Below are positions 1 through 6,549 of a stretch of 12,634 nt of DNA, in pieces. The translations under genes were made by a program, and so were the position numbers. The notes under the pieces are model-generated. The model did not search any database. It worked only from the letters and a program-made list of their open reading frames with translations, and was not told the origin of the DNA. Every line of letters starts with the position of its first letter. Within the stretch, counting starts at the first letter, position 1. Origin of the DNA: an uncultured Ruminococcus sp. (GTDB lineage: Bacteria; Bacillota; Clostridia; Oscillospirales; Acutalibacteraceae); assembly GCA_902783065.1 (NCBI GenBank), contig CACZPV010000270.1, positions 1 through 12,634 of the forward strand, in the 5' to 3' direction.

Positions 1-36
1 ACCTTACCAACCGGCGAGCCGCCGGTACCTTACCAA
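1..36. repeat. GC-rich palindromic repeat, partial tandem array cut by window edge
   Basis: The 10-mer ACCTTACCAA occurs at 1-10 and again at 27-36, giving a 26-bp period. Between the copies sits a perfect hairpin: ACCGGCG (10-16), loop AGC, CGCCGGT (20-26). The direct repeat plus an enclosed GC-rich palindrome resembles REP-type extragenic elements, and the array probably continues upstream of the window. Reading frame 1 is open from position 1 to a TAA at 112-114 and could instead be the tail of an upstream gene, but a 26-bp period does not preserve a codon frame. It could also serve as a terminator for the upstream gene, though no T-run follows it on the + strand. Confidence 0.6.
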
Positions 37-149
37 TACCCGCAACCACTTAGACTAAAACAATTATTCCAGTCGTCTGCTTTTATTGATTCAATGTCTG
101 GGTTGAATAACTAATACAGCTTGAAACGCGAAAGATAATACCGTATCCA

Positions 150-178
150 TTTACATTTTTGCAAAAATATGGTATGAT
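150..178 (+). promoter_or_regulatory. Probable sigma-A promoter of the aroA operon
   Basis: A -35 box TTTACA (150-155) and a -10 box TATGAT (173-178) are separated by exactly 17 bp. An extended -10 TGn element (TGG, 170-172) lies directly before the -10. The start of transcription would be near 185, leaving an untranslated leader of about 190 nt before aroA. This is the only good promoter match seen in the upstream region. Confidence 0.65.
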
Positions 179-218
179 TATGTACAGACCTGAAGCCTTG
201 AAGTTGAAATGTAAAATA

Positions 219-395
219 ATGAATAAAGTGCCGCATTATAAATGCGTTTATACTGTTCATCAATACCGAGTTTCACAGATTCAGGTACAAATATACTACA
301 TTAGCTTTCCGTTTGCATTTATTGTTATCCGGAAAGTGAAAGAAATGCTTCCGGTAAGGAAAAAGGATGAATCAAAATGCATAATGTCAGGGTAA
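219..395 (+). CDS. Possible Tyr/Phe-rich upstream leader ORF
   Basis: An ATG at 219 opens a 58-codon frame that ends with TAA at 393-395, overlapping the start of aroA by 19 nt in another frame. The peptide has five Tyr and three Phe. Residues 26-34 read YYISFPFAF, so five of nine residues are aromatic. That cluster lies exactly over the 5' arm of the leader hairpin at 305-311. This is what a leader peptide sensing aromatic amino acids would look like in front of an aromatic biosynthesis operon. Against it, no convincing Shine-Dalgarno sequence precedes the ATG and the peptide is long for an attenuator. It may be a chance open frame. Confidence 0.2.
   Translation: MNKVPHYKCVYTVHQYRVSQIQVQIYYISFPFAFIVIRKVKEMLPVRKKDESKCIMSG
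232..246 (+). other. Small leader hairpin
   Basis: CGCATT (232-237) and AATGCG (241-246) form a perfect 6-bp stem with a 3-nt loop in the aroA leader. It has no T-run after it, so it is not a terminator. Its role is unknown. Confidence 0.3.
304..354 (+). promoter_or_regulatory. Two mutually exclusive hairpins in the aroA leader
   Basis: Stem A pairs CTTTCCG (305-311) with CGGAAAG (330-336), and a G-U pair could be added at 304/337. Stem B pairs CCGGAA (329-334) with TTCCGG (349-354). The two share bases 330-334 and cannot form together. Stem B ends nine bases before the aroA ribosome site AAGGA (363-367). No U-tract follows either stem, so any effect would be on translation or RNA stability rather than termination. 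No T-box consensus was found in this leader. The structures are seen; a regulatory role is inference. Confidence 0.35.
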
Positions 396-1645
396 CTCCA
401 TCAATACTTTCAGGTACTGTTTCCGTGCCGCCTTCAAAAAGTGCCGCACACAGAGCAATTATCTGTGCTGCACTGGCTGATGGAATAAGTACAATCAAAC
501 CAATCGAACTTTCCAACGATATCACTGCAACAATAGAATGTATGAAACAACTCGGTGCCGATATCCGTATGAACGGGAACATATTAACTGTAAACGGCAA
601 TAATATTTTCTCCGTTAAATCAGCTATGCTTGACTGCGGTGAAAGCGGTTCCACACTTCGTTTTCTGATACCTGTTGCTGCTGTCGGCGGCATCTGCACA
701 AGCTTTATCGGTCACGGAAAACTTCCTGAACGTCCTATAGGTGTATATACAGATTGTCTTCCCCAAAAAGGTGTCCGATGTGAAACAAAAGGCGGTCTGC
801 CGCTGACAATCAGCGGAACTCTGAAAAGCGGTATTTATGAAGTCCCCGGTAATATCAGTTCACAGTTCATTACCGGACTGCTGCTTTCTCTTCCTTTGAT
901 TTCCGGGGACAGTGAAATACGTCTTACTTCTCCAGCCCAATCTGTTGGCTATATCAATATGACAATAGACATAATGAAGGATTTCGGAGTAAATGTTGAA
1001 GAAACAGATAACGGATGGTACATAAAGGGCAATCAGCGATACCGACCTCAAATCTTCTCGGTTGAAGGTGACTGGTCACAAGCAGCTTTTTTTATGACGG
1101 CAGCAGCTATCGGAAGTGAAATCAGTATTGACAACCTTCGTATGGACAGTACCCAAGGAGATAAAAAATGTATAGAAATATACAGACTTCTGGGTGCCGA
1201 TATAAAAGAAGAAAACGGAACCATTGTTATGAAGCCGGGCAAACTTCATGGTATTGAACTGGATGCAGCAGATATTCCGGATATGGTTCCGGCTTTCAGT
1301 GTTGCTGCAGCATTAGCACAAGGCAGAACAATTATTAAAGGAGCCGGAAGACTCAGGATCAAAGAATGTGATCGGCTTGCTGCAATGTGTGATGGTCTTA
1401 CAAGACTCGGTGCCGCAGTACAGGAAACAGAGGACGGATTGATAATAGACGGTATTAACAGATTTAACGGAGGCTTTACAGAAGGATACAACGATCACAG
1501 AATTGTAATGTCGCTTGCCTGTGCCTCAGTCCGTGCTGATGAACCCATAACCATTTCCGATATGGAAAGCATTAACAAATCTTATCCGTCATTTTTTGAG
1601 GACTTTAAAAGCTTAGGAGGAACGATCGATGTCATCATGGGGTAA
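377..1645 (+). CDS. aroA: 3-phosphoshikimate 1-carboxyvinyltransferase (EPSP synthase)
   Basis: The enzyme transfers the enolpyruvyl group of PEP to shikimate-3-phosphate, the sixth step of the shikimate pathway, in the cytosol. At 422 aa it is full length. Both halves of the two-domain fold are visible. The N-terminal motif PPSKS holds Lys21, CGESGSTLRF (87-96) is the PEP-site loop, and LPERPIG lies at 116-122. The C-terminal half has GDWSQAAFF (231-239), IPDMVP with the catalytic Asp302, KECDR (329-333; Glu330 and Arg333), NDHR (Arg375) and INKSYPSFF (Lys401). The PEP-site loop differs from the GNAGT of enterobacterial AroA, as is common in clostridia. The ATG at 377 has AAGGA (363-367) nine bases upstream. 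The 3' end overlaps aroC by 17 bp. Confidence 0.96.
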   Translation: MHNVRVTPSILSGTVSVPPSKSAAHRAIICAALADGISTIKPIELSNDITATIECMKQLGADIRMNGNILTVNGNNIFSVKSAMLDCGESGSTLRFLIPVAAVGGICTSFIGHGKLPERPIGVYTDCLPQKGVRCETKGGLPLTISGTLKSGIYEVPGNISSQFITGLLLSLPLISGDSEIRLTSPAQSVGYINMTIDIMKDFGVNVEETDNGWYIKGNQRYRPQIFSVEGDWSQAAFFMTAAAIGSEISIDNLRMDSTQGDKKCIEIYRLLGADIKEENGTIVMKPGKLHGIELDAADIPDMVPAFSVAAALAQGRTIIKGAGRLRIKECDRLAAMCDGLTRLGAAVQETEDGLIIDGINRFNGGFTEGYNDHRIVMSLACASVRADEPITISDMESINKSYPSFFEDFKSLGGTIDVIMG

Positions 1646-2714
1646 TGCGATAAAAATATCTGTATTTGGTGAAAGTCACGGAAAAGGAATCGGTGTGGTA
1701 ATTGATGGTCTGCCTGCCGGAAAAAAACTGGATATGGATAAAATATACCTGCAAATGTCACGCAGAGCACCCGGCAAGGACAAAACCGCTACGCCAAGGC
1801 TCGAAAAAGATATTCCCGAAATATTATCGGGGATTCTTGATAATACAACTACAGGCGCACCGTTGTGCACTGTTATCAAAAATACCAATACCCGCTCAGG
1901 CGATTACGGTAATATTCTTACATGTCCTCGTCCGGGTCATGCAGATTATACAGGTTCAGTACGCTATGGAGGATTCAACGACATCAGCGGAGGCGGTCAT
2001 TTTTCAGGACGGCTTACTGCTCCCATCGTCTTTGCCGGTTCCGTATGCCGCCAGATTCTGGAAGAAAAAAATATTCAGATTGCCGCTCATATTGCTTCGA
2101 TTGGCAGTATTAATGACGAGAGATTTGATCCCGTTAATATATCCGCAGAACTGATACAAAGGCTGACGAGCAGTACATTTTCACTGATTGATACTTCTAA
2201 AGAAGAACCAATGAGGGACGTTGTGGAAAACTGCCGAAAACAGCTTGACAGTGTGGGCGGTACCGTAGAATGTGCCATTACGGGTCTGCCTGCCGGAGCC
2301 GGTTCGCCTATGTTTTACGGAGTTGAAGGAGTTATTTCCTCAATTGTATTCGGTATTCCCGCTGTAAAGGGAATTGAATTCGGTGCCGGCTTTGCAGCCG
2401 CCGCAATGAAGGGCAGTGAAAACAATGATGAGTTTTATTTTGACGGAGATACGGTAAAAACCCGTACCAACAATCACGGCGGGATTCTTGGAGGAATTAC
2501 TTCAGGAATGCCTGTGATCTTCCGTACGGCGATCAAACCTACTCCTTCCATCTCACAAGAACAGAAAACTGTGGATTTGACTACGCATACCAATACAACA
2601 CTCAGTATACACGGCAGACATGATCCATGCATTGTGCCAAGAGCTGTTCCGGTGATTGAAGCTGCTGCTGCAATTGCTGCCGTTAATATATTGGCTGATG
2701 TTAGTTTGCTGTAA
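1629..2714 (+). CDS. aroC: Chorismate synthase
   Basis: This enzyme makes chorismate from EPSP by anti-1,4-elimination of phosphate and needs reduced FMN. Its 361 aa is a normal length. Signature elements appear in order: GESHG (14-18, with His17), RRAPGKDK (45-52), the RPGHADYTG flavin-site motif (101-109), SGGGHFSGR (120-128), a VFGIPAVKGIEFG block (240-252), NNHGGILGGITSG (281-293) and GRHDP (329-333). No key region is missing. The ATG at 1629 lies inside the end of aroA, with a perfect AGGAGG (1615-1620) eight bases upstream, so translation is probably coupled to aroA. It acts directly on the AroA product and supplies the substrate of PheA, the next gene. Confidence 0.97.
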   Translation: MSSWGNAIKISVFGESHGKGIGVVIDGLPAGKKLDMDKIYLQMSRRAPGKDKTATPRLEKDIPEILSGILDNTTTGAPLCTVIKNTNTRSGDYGNILTCPRPGHADYTGSVRYGGFNDISGGGHFSGRLTAPIVFAGSVCRQILEEKNIQIAAHIASIGSINDERFDPVNISAELIQRLTSSTFSLIDTSKEEPMRDVVENCRKQLDSVGGTVECAITGLPAGAGSPMFYGVEGVISSIVFGIPAVKGIEFGAGFAAAAMKGSENNDEFYFDGDTVKTRTNNHGGILGGITSGMPVIFRTAIKPTPSISQEQKTVDLTTHTNTTLSIHGRHDPCIVPRAVPVIEAAAAIAAVNILADVSLL

Positions 2715-2772
2715 TCATGGTTCAGCCACTGTGTAAGGGAAATATTAAAACCTGAAAAAGGGAGAGGTAAAA

Positions 2773-3906
2773 ATGAGTTTAAAACCGATCAGAGATGAAA
2801 TAGACAGTATTGACAAGGAACTTATAGAACTTTTTAAAAAAAGAATGGAATGTTCCAAAAAAGTAGCACAGTATAAATTGGAAAACGGTATGCAGATTTT
2901 TAATCCTGAACGAGAGAATCAGGTGCTCGATCACGCGGCAGAAACGGCAGGAGAATATGGCGACAGCGCAAGACTGCTGTATTCATCTATTATGGAACTG
3001 AGCCGTGCATTGCAGCATGATCTTCTTGGCAGCGGAAGCGAACTGAAAAACAGAATCCATACCGCTGATAAGTCAGTTCCTTATACTTCTGATGATGTTC
3101 GTGTTGCATGCTTCGGTGTAGCAGGTACGTATGCACATAAAGCTGCACAAAGGGTTTTTCCGAACTGTACACCAAAGTTTTACTCACCATTCAAGGAGGT
3201 TTTTGAAGCAATAAGAAACGGAGAAGCAGACTTCGGTGTTGTACCGATTGAAAACAGTTCAGCCGGATCTGTGACCGCCGTATATGATCTTATGCTGCGT
3301 CATAAGTTTTATATCGCTGCCGCTGCCGATATAAAAGTAGATCATTGTCTTGCTGTAAAAAAAGTTACAAATTTTGCCGACATCAAAATAGTGTATTCAC
3401 ATGAGCAGGCACTGTCACAATGTTCTGATTTTCTGAATGCCAATAAACAAATACAAACCAGGGAATATGTCAGCACAGCTGCAGCTGCTAAAATGATATC
3501 CGAACATAACGATCACTCTGCCGCAGCGATCTGTTCAGAAGATGCCGCAGAAAAATACGGTCTTGAAATCATTAAAAGAGGATTTCAGAATAATCCGAAC
3601 AATACTACCAGATTTATTGTTATTTCCAGAAAAATGTACATAGAACCAAATGCTGATAAAATCAGCCTGAGCTTCGCTCTCCCCCATGTTACCGGTTCAC
3701 TTTACAGCACTCTGTGCCGTTTCGCTGCTCATGGTCTGAACCTGACGAAAATTGAATCCCGTCCAAGATATGGAAAATCTTTTGAATATTTGTTTTATCT
3801 TGATTTTACGGGAACAACAGCTGATAAAGAAATACTGAATATGCTGTGTGCCCTGTCAGACGAACTGGTGGAGTTTTCTTTTCTCGGAAACTATAAGGAA
3901 ATATAA
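2773..3906 (+). CDS. pheA: Bifunctional chorismate mutase / prephenate dehydratase (P-protein)
   Basis: It converts chorismate to prephenate and then to phenylpyruvate, the committed steps to phenylalanine. Three domains can be seen in 377 aa. An AroQ-type helical chorismate mutase spans about residues 1-85 (Arg7, Arg24, Lys35, Glu48 and Gln81 match active-site positions). A prephenate dehydratase spans about 110-285, including VVPIENSSAGSV and the catalytic TTRF (278-281). A C-terminal ACT domain spans about 295-375, with GSLY (308-311, the GAL position) and ESRP (328-331), the motifs that bind Phe for feedback inhibition. So allosteric control by phenylalanine is likely. The start ATG has GGGAG (2760-2764) eight bases upstream. 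A 58-bp gap follows aroC. No tyrA is present here, so this operon favours the phenylalanine branch. Confidence 0.95.
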   Translation: MSLKPIRDEIDSIDKELIELFKKRMECSKKVAQYKLENGMQIFNPERENQVLDHAAETAGEYGDSARLLYSSIMELSRALQHDLLGSGSELKNRIHTADKSVPYTSDDVRVACFGVAGTYAHKAAQRVFPNCTPKFYSPFKEVFEAIRNGEADFGVVPIENSSAGSVTAVYDLMLRHKFYIAAAADIKVDHCLAVKKVTNFADIKIVYSHEQALSQCSDFLNANKQIQTREYVSTAAAAKMISEHNDHSAAAICSEDAAEKYGLEIIKRGFQNNPNNTTRFIVISRKMYIEPNADKISLSFALPHVTGSLYSTLCRFAAHGLNLTKIESRPRYGKSFEYLFYLDFTGTTADKEILNMLCALSDELVEFSFLGNYKEI

Positions 3907-3910
3907 GGAA
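3905..3910 (+). promoter_or_regulatory. Ribosome binding site that decides the glpK start
   Basis: AAGGAA (3905-3910) overlaps the pheA stop codon TAA (3904-3906). It lies only 2 nt before a GTG at 3913, too close to use, but 11 nt before the in-frame ATG at 3922. The ATG is therefore preferred as the glpK start, and translation is probably coupled to pheA. Confidence 0.55.
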
Positions 3911-3921
3911 ACGTGAAAAAA

Positions 3922-5421
3922 ATGAAAAAATATATACTGGCTCTTGATGAAGGAACAACAAGTGTAAGAGCAATTTTATTTGATAAAAATGCAAATATTA
4001 TTTCTTCAGCTCAGCATGAGATCACCCAGTTTTACCCACATCCGGGCTGGGTCGAACATGATGCTGTAGAAATATATGCCAACCAGTATGCTGCAATGAT
4101 TGAATGTATTGTGAAAAGCGGTGTTTCTGCGGATGAAATTGCCGGCATAGGAATAACCAATCAGCGTGAAACAACAGTTGTATGGAACAAAAAAACCGGA
4201 AAACCTGTTTGTCCTGCCATAGTATGGCAATGCAGACGCACCGCATCTTTGTGTGATAAAATCGCTGCCGATGGTATGAGCGAATACATAGAAAACACAA
4301 CCGGTCTGAGAACTGATGCTTATTTCAGCGCCACCAAGCTTAAGTGGATTCTCGATAATATAGAGGGATGCCGGATCAGTGCTGAAAACGGCAACCTGCT
4401 TTTCGGAACGATCGATACATGGCTTTTATGGAAAATGACTGATGGCAAGGTCCATGTTACAGATTATACAAATGCTTCCCGCACTATGATGTACGATCTG
4501 CGTTCCGGAAACTGGGATGATAACCTTCTGGATTATCTGAAAATACCACGTTCCATGCTTCCTGTTATTAGAAGCAGCAGTGAAATATATGGCTATATCA
4601 ATATCATGGGTACAGATATTCCTATATGCGGTATTGCCGGCGATCAGCAAGCTGCACTTTTCGGTCAGGGCTGTTTCCTCCCAGGTGATGCAAAAACCAC
4701 ATATGGCACCGGCTGCTTTCTTCTGGAACATACAGGCAATGTGCCTGTCAAAAGCTACAGCGGTCTGATTACTACTGCGGCAGCATCTGAAAAGGGTAAA
4801 CCGCTTGAATATGCACTTGAGGGCAGTGTCTTTATTGGAGGAGCCGTTATGCAGTGGCTTCGTGATGAGCTGGGATTAATAAGAGAAGTACGTGACAGTG
4901 AATACTTCGCTCAAAAAGTCCCGGACAGCGCGGGTGTATATATCGTCCCTGCTTTCACAGGACTGGGCGCACCTTACTGGGATATGCATGCACGAGGAAC
5001 TATTACAGGAATTACAAGAGGAACAGGGATTAATCATCTGATCCGTGCTTCACTGGAATCAATTGCCTATCAGACAGAAGATCTGCTTGCTGCTATGAAG
5101 GCAGACAGTAATCAGAAAATCACCGCCCTGAAAGCTGACGGCGGAGCAGCTTCAAATCATTTTCTTATGCAGTTTCAGTCTGATATTTCCAATACAAAAG
5201 TTGTTTGTCCGGCTTCGGCAGAAGCCACAGCAGCAGGAGCAGCTTTTTTGGCGGGGCTCGCTGTTGGTTTTTACAAAAACCGTCAGGAAATTTTGTCAAT
5301 TTGCAGCGAAAAAATCTGCTTTGAACCAAAAATGTCAGATCAAACACGGCAGAATTTACTGAAAGGATGGCATCAAGCCGTAAAAGCTGCCCGAATTAAC
5401 ACAGAAGGAGAAAATATATGA
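3922..5421 (+). CDS. glpK: Glycerol kinase (FGGY family)
   Basis: It phosphorylates glycerol with ATP to sn-glycerol 3-phosphate in the cytosol. From the ATG at 3922 it has 499 aa, the usual length. The N-terminal LALDEGTTSVRAILFD is the first phosphate-binding motif. Glycerol-contact residues fit Arg82-Glu83 (NQRET), Tyr134 and the catalytic Asp241 (GIAGDQQAALFGQ). Further hallmarks are WQCRRT (103-108), DYTNASRTMM (181-190), YGTGCFLL (261-268), a GLGAPYWD block (347-354) and the C-terminal ADGGAASNHFLMQFQSD (405-421). These separate it from xylulose and gluconate kinases. The loop between EIYG and IPICG is short and lacks the His that HPr phosphorylates in enterococcal and Bacillus GlpK, and it lacks the GGKGG-type fructose-bisphosphate loop of E. 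coli. It sits in an aromatic amino acid operon without glpF or glpD and overlaps the next gene by 4 bp. Confidence 0.94.
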   Translation: MKKYILALDEGTTSVRAILFDKNANIISSAQHEITQFYPHPGWVEHDAVEIYANQYAAMIECIVKSGVSADEIAGIGITNQRETTVVWNKKTGKPVCPAIVWQCRRTASLCDKIAADGMSEYIENTTGLRTDAYFSATKLKWILDNIEGCRISAENGNLLFGTIDTWLLWKMTDGKVHVTDYTNASRTMMYDLRSGNWDDNLLDYLKIPRSMLPVIRSSSEIYGYINIMGTDIPICGIAGDQQAALFGQGCFLPGDAKTTYGTGCFLLEHTGNVPVKSYSGLITTAAASEKGKPLEYALEGSVFIGGAVMQWLRDELGLIREVRDSEYFAQKVPDSAGVYIVPAFTGLGAPYWDMHARGTITGITRGTGINHLIRASLESIAYQTEDLLAAMKADSNQKITALKADGGAASNHFLMQFQSDISNTKVVCPASAEATAAGAAFLAGLAVGFYKNRQEILSICSEKICFEPKMSDQTRQNLLKGWHQAVKAARINTEGENI

Positions 5422-6365
5422 ATATCCGGTTGATTGAGAAAAAAATATTATCATCTGACAGGATTCATAATCTTTACGGAATAGTTCTGGTTTCTGACGG
5501 AGAAATTAAAGGACTATTTCATGTTGTTCACGGCATGACAGAATATATCAGGCGCTATGAACCTTTTATGCGGCAAATTGCTGAACAGGGCTATATCGTA
5601 TTTGGCTACGATCATCTCGGACACGGAAACACTGTTAACGATGACAGTGAATTAGGCTTTTTTGCCCATAAAAACGGATGGAAATATCTGGTTAATGATG
5701 TTGCTGTTTTCGGCAGTCAAATAAAAAAAGAATACGGAAATAATCTACCATATATATTACTTGGTCACAGCATGGGATCTTTCATTGTAAGACTTGCTGC
5801 TGAGAAATTCAATTTACAGGATAAACTTATTATTATGGGAACCGGTGGACCGACTCCGGGTTCGACTATGGGAATATCGCTTGTACGCAGGGTCAAAAAG
5901 ATCAAAGGCGAAAAATACATTTCTAATATCATTCAAAATCTGGTATTTGGTACATACAACAAACGTTTCGGGTATGATGACCCCTATAACTGGCTCAGCA
6001 ATATTGATAGTGTCAGAAAAGCCTATGCCGGTGACAAATACTGTAATTTCAAGTTTACTGTTTCCGGCATCGAAGATCTTTTAACCCTTCATAAAAAATG
6101 TAATAGCTTCACATGGTTTTCTTCCTGTGTCATCAAGAAACCCATTCTTCTGATTTCAGGTGCCGATGATCCTGTCGGCGATTACGGAATGGGTGTAAAA
6201 AAAGTACATGATCGTCTTAAAGAAAATGGCGCTGATGTCAGACTGATTTTGTATAAAAACTGTCGTCATGAATTGCTGAATGACATAAGCAGAGAGAAAG
6301 TTATTGCGGATATCCTTAGTTTTTGCAGCATCCCGGTTAATCTCCAAAAAAGAAAACAAATTTAA
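5418..6365 (+). CDS. Alpha/beta hydrolase, monoacylglycerol lipase / lysophospholipase type
   Basis: This is a 315-aa serine hydrolase of the COG2267 (PldB/monoglyceride lipase) type. The fold markers are the oxyanion strand HVVHGM (35-40), YDHLGHGNT (64-72), the nucleophile elbow GHSMG (Ser118), the acid in SGADDPVG (Asp251) and the catalytic His284 in CRHELLND. The segment at about 145-235 fits a lid. There is no signal peptide or membrane segment, so it should be cytosolic. The ATG overlaps the glpK stop as ATGA, with AAGGAG (5405-5410) seven bases upstream, so the two are almost certainly co-translated. This suggests it frees glycerol from mono-acylglycerols or similar esters for GlpK. 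The true substrate cannot be read from sequence; other carboxylesters or lysophospholipids are possible. Confidence 0.85.
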   Translation: MNIRLIEKKILSSDRIHNLYGIVLVSDGEIKGLFHVVHGMTEYIRRYEPFMRQIAEQGYIVFGYDHLGHGNTVNDDSELGFFAHKNGWKYLVNDVAVFGSQIKKEYGNNLPYILLGHSMGSFIVRLAAEKFNLQDKLIIMGTGGPTPGSTMGISLVRRVKKIKGEKYISNIIQNLVFGTYNKRFGYDDPYNWLSNIDSVRKAYAGDKYCNFKFTVSGIEDLLTLHKKCNSFTWFSSCVIKKPILLISGADDPVGDYGMGVKKVHDRLKENGADVRLILYKNCRHELLNDISREKVIADILSFCSIPVNLQKRKQI

Positions 6366-6457
6366 GAAATCACCCACAGCACGGATAAAATATACCGGAA
6401 GATCTCTTTTTATAATCAAGTCAGCTTCACGTATTCAGGTTAAACATATAAAATAGT

Positions 6458-6500
6458 TCCGGGGGATAATCCTTTTTTAAACAAAGGATTATCCCCCGGA
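6458..6500. terminator. Bidirectional terminator-like hairpin between convergent operons
   Basis: A perfect 18-bp inverted repeat pairs 6458-6475 with 6483-6500 around a 7-nt loop (TTTAAAC). The stem base is TCCGGGGG/CCCCCGGA. It lies between the 3' ends of the hydrolase gene (6365) and the amylase gene (6550) and would serve both strands. The T-tract on either side is weak (TTAGCTATT on +, ACTATTTTAT on -), but the stem itself is very stable. The rest of the 184-bp gap shows no gene. Confidence 0.8.
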
Positions 6501-6549
6501 TTAGCTATTCATACCAATAAAACAGATCACTCACCGGAAGAAAAAATAA

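Noticed and set aside
1..114. Open frame 1 from the window edge to TAA at 112-114 as the tail of an upstream gene
   Set aside because: Its first third is a 26-bp-period GC hairpin repeat, which is not in codon phase, and the peptide shows no recognisable domain.
185..376. T-box riboswitch before aroA
   Set aside because: The conserved T-box sequence near a terminator is absent, and no U-tract terminator exists in the leader.
325..699. 124-aa minus-strand open frame
   Set aside because: It lies over the aroA start, has no recognisable motif, and aroA fully explains the region.
1702..2154. 150-aa plus-strand open frame
   Set aside because: It is a frame shadow inside aroC, whose signature motifs run uninterrupted through this stretch.
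3913..3924. GTG at 3913 as glpK start
   Set aside because: It lies 2 nt after the ribosome site; the ATG at 3922 has a workable spacing and matches the usual GlpK N-terminus.
4426..4731. 101-aa minus-strand open frame
   Set aside because: It is antisense to glpK, with no domain or start signal.
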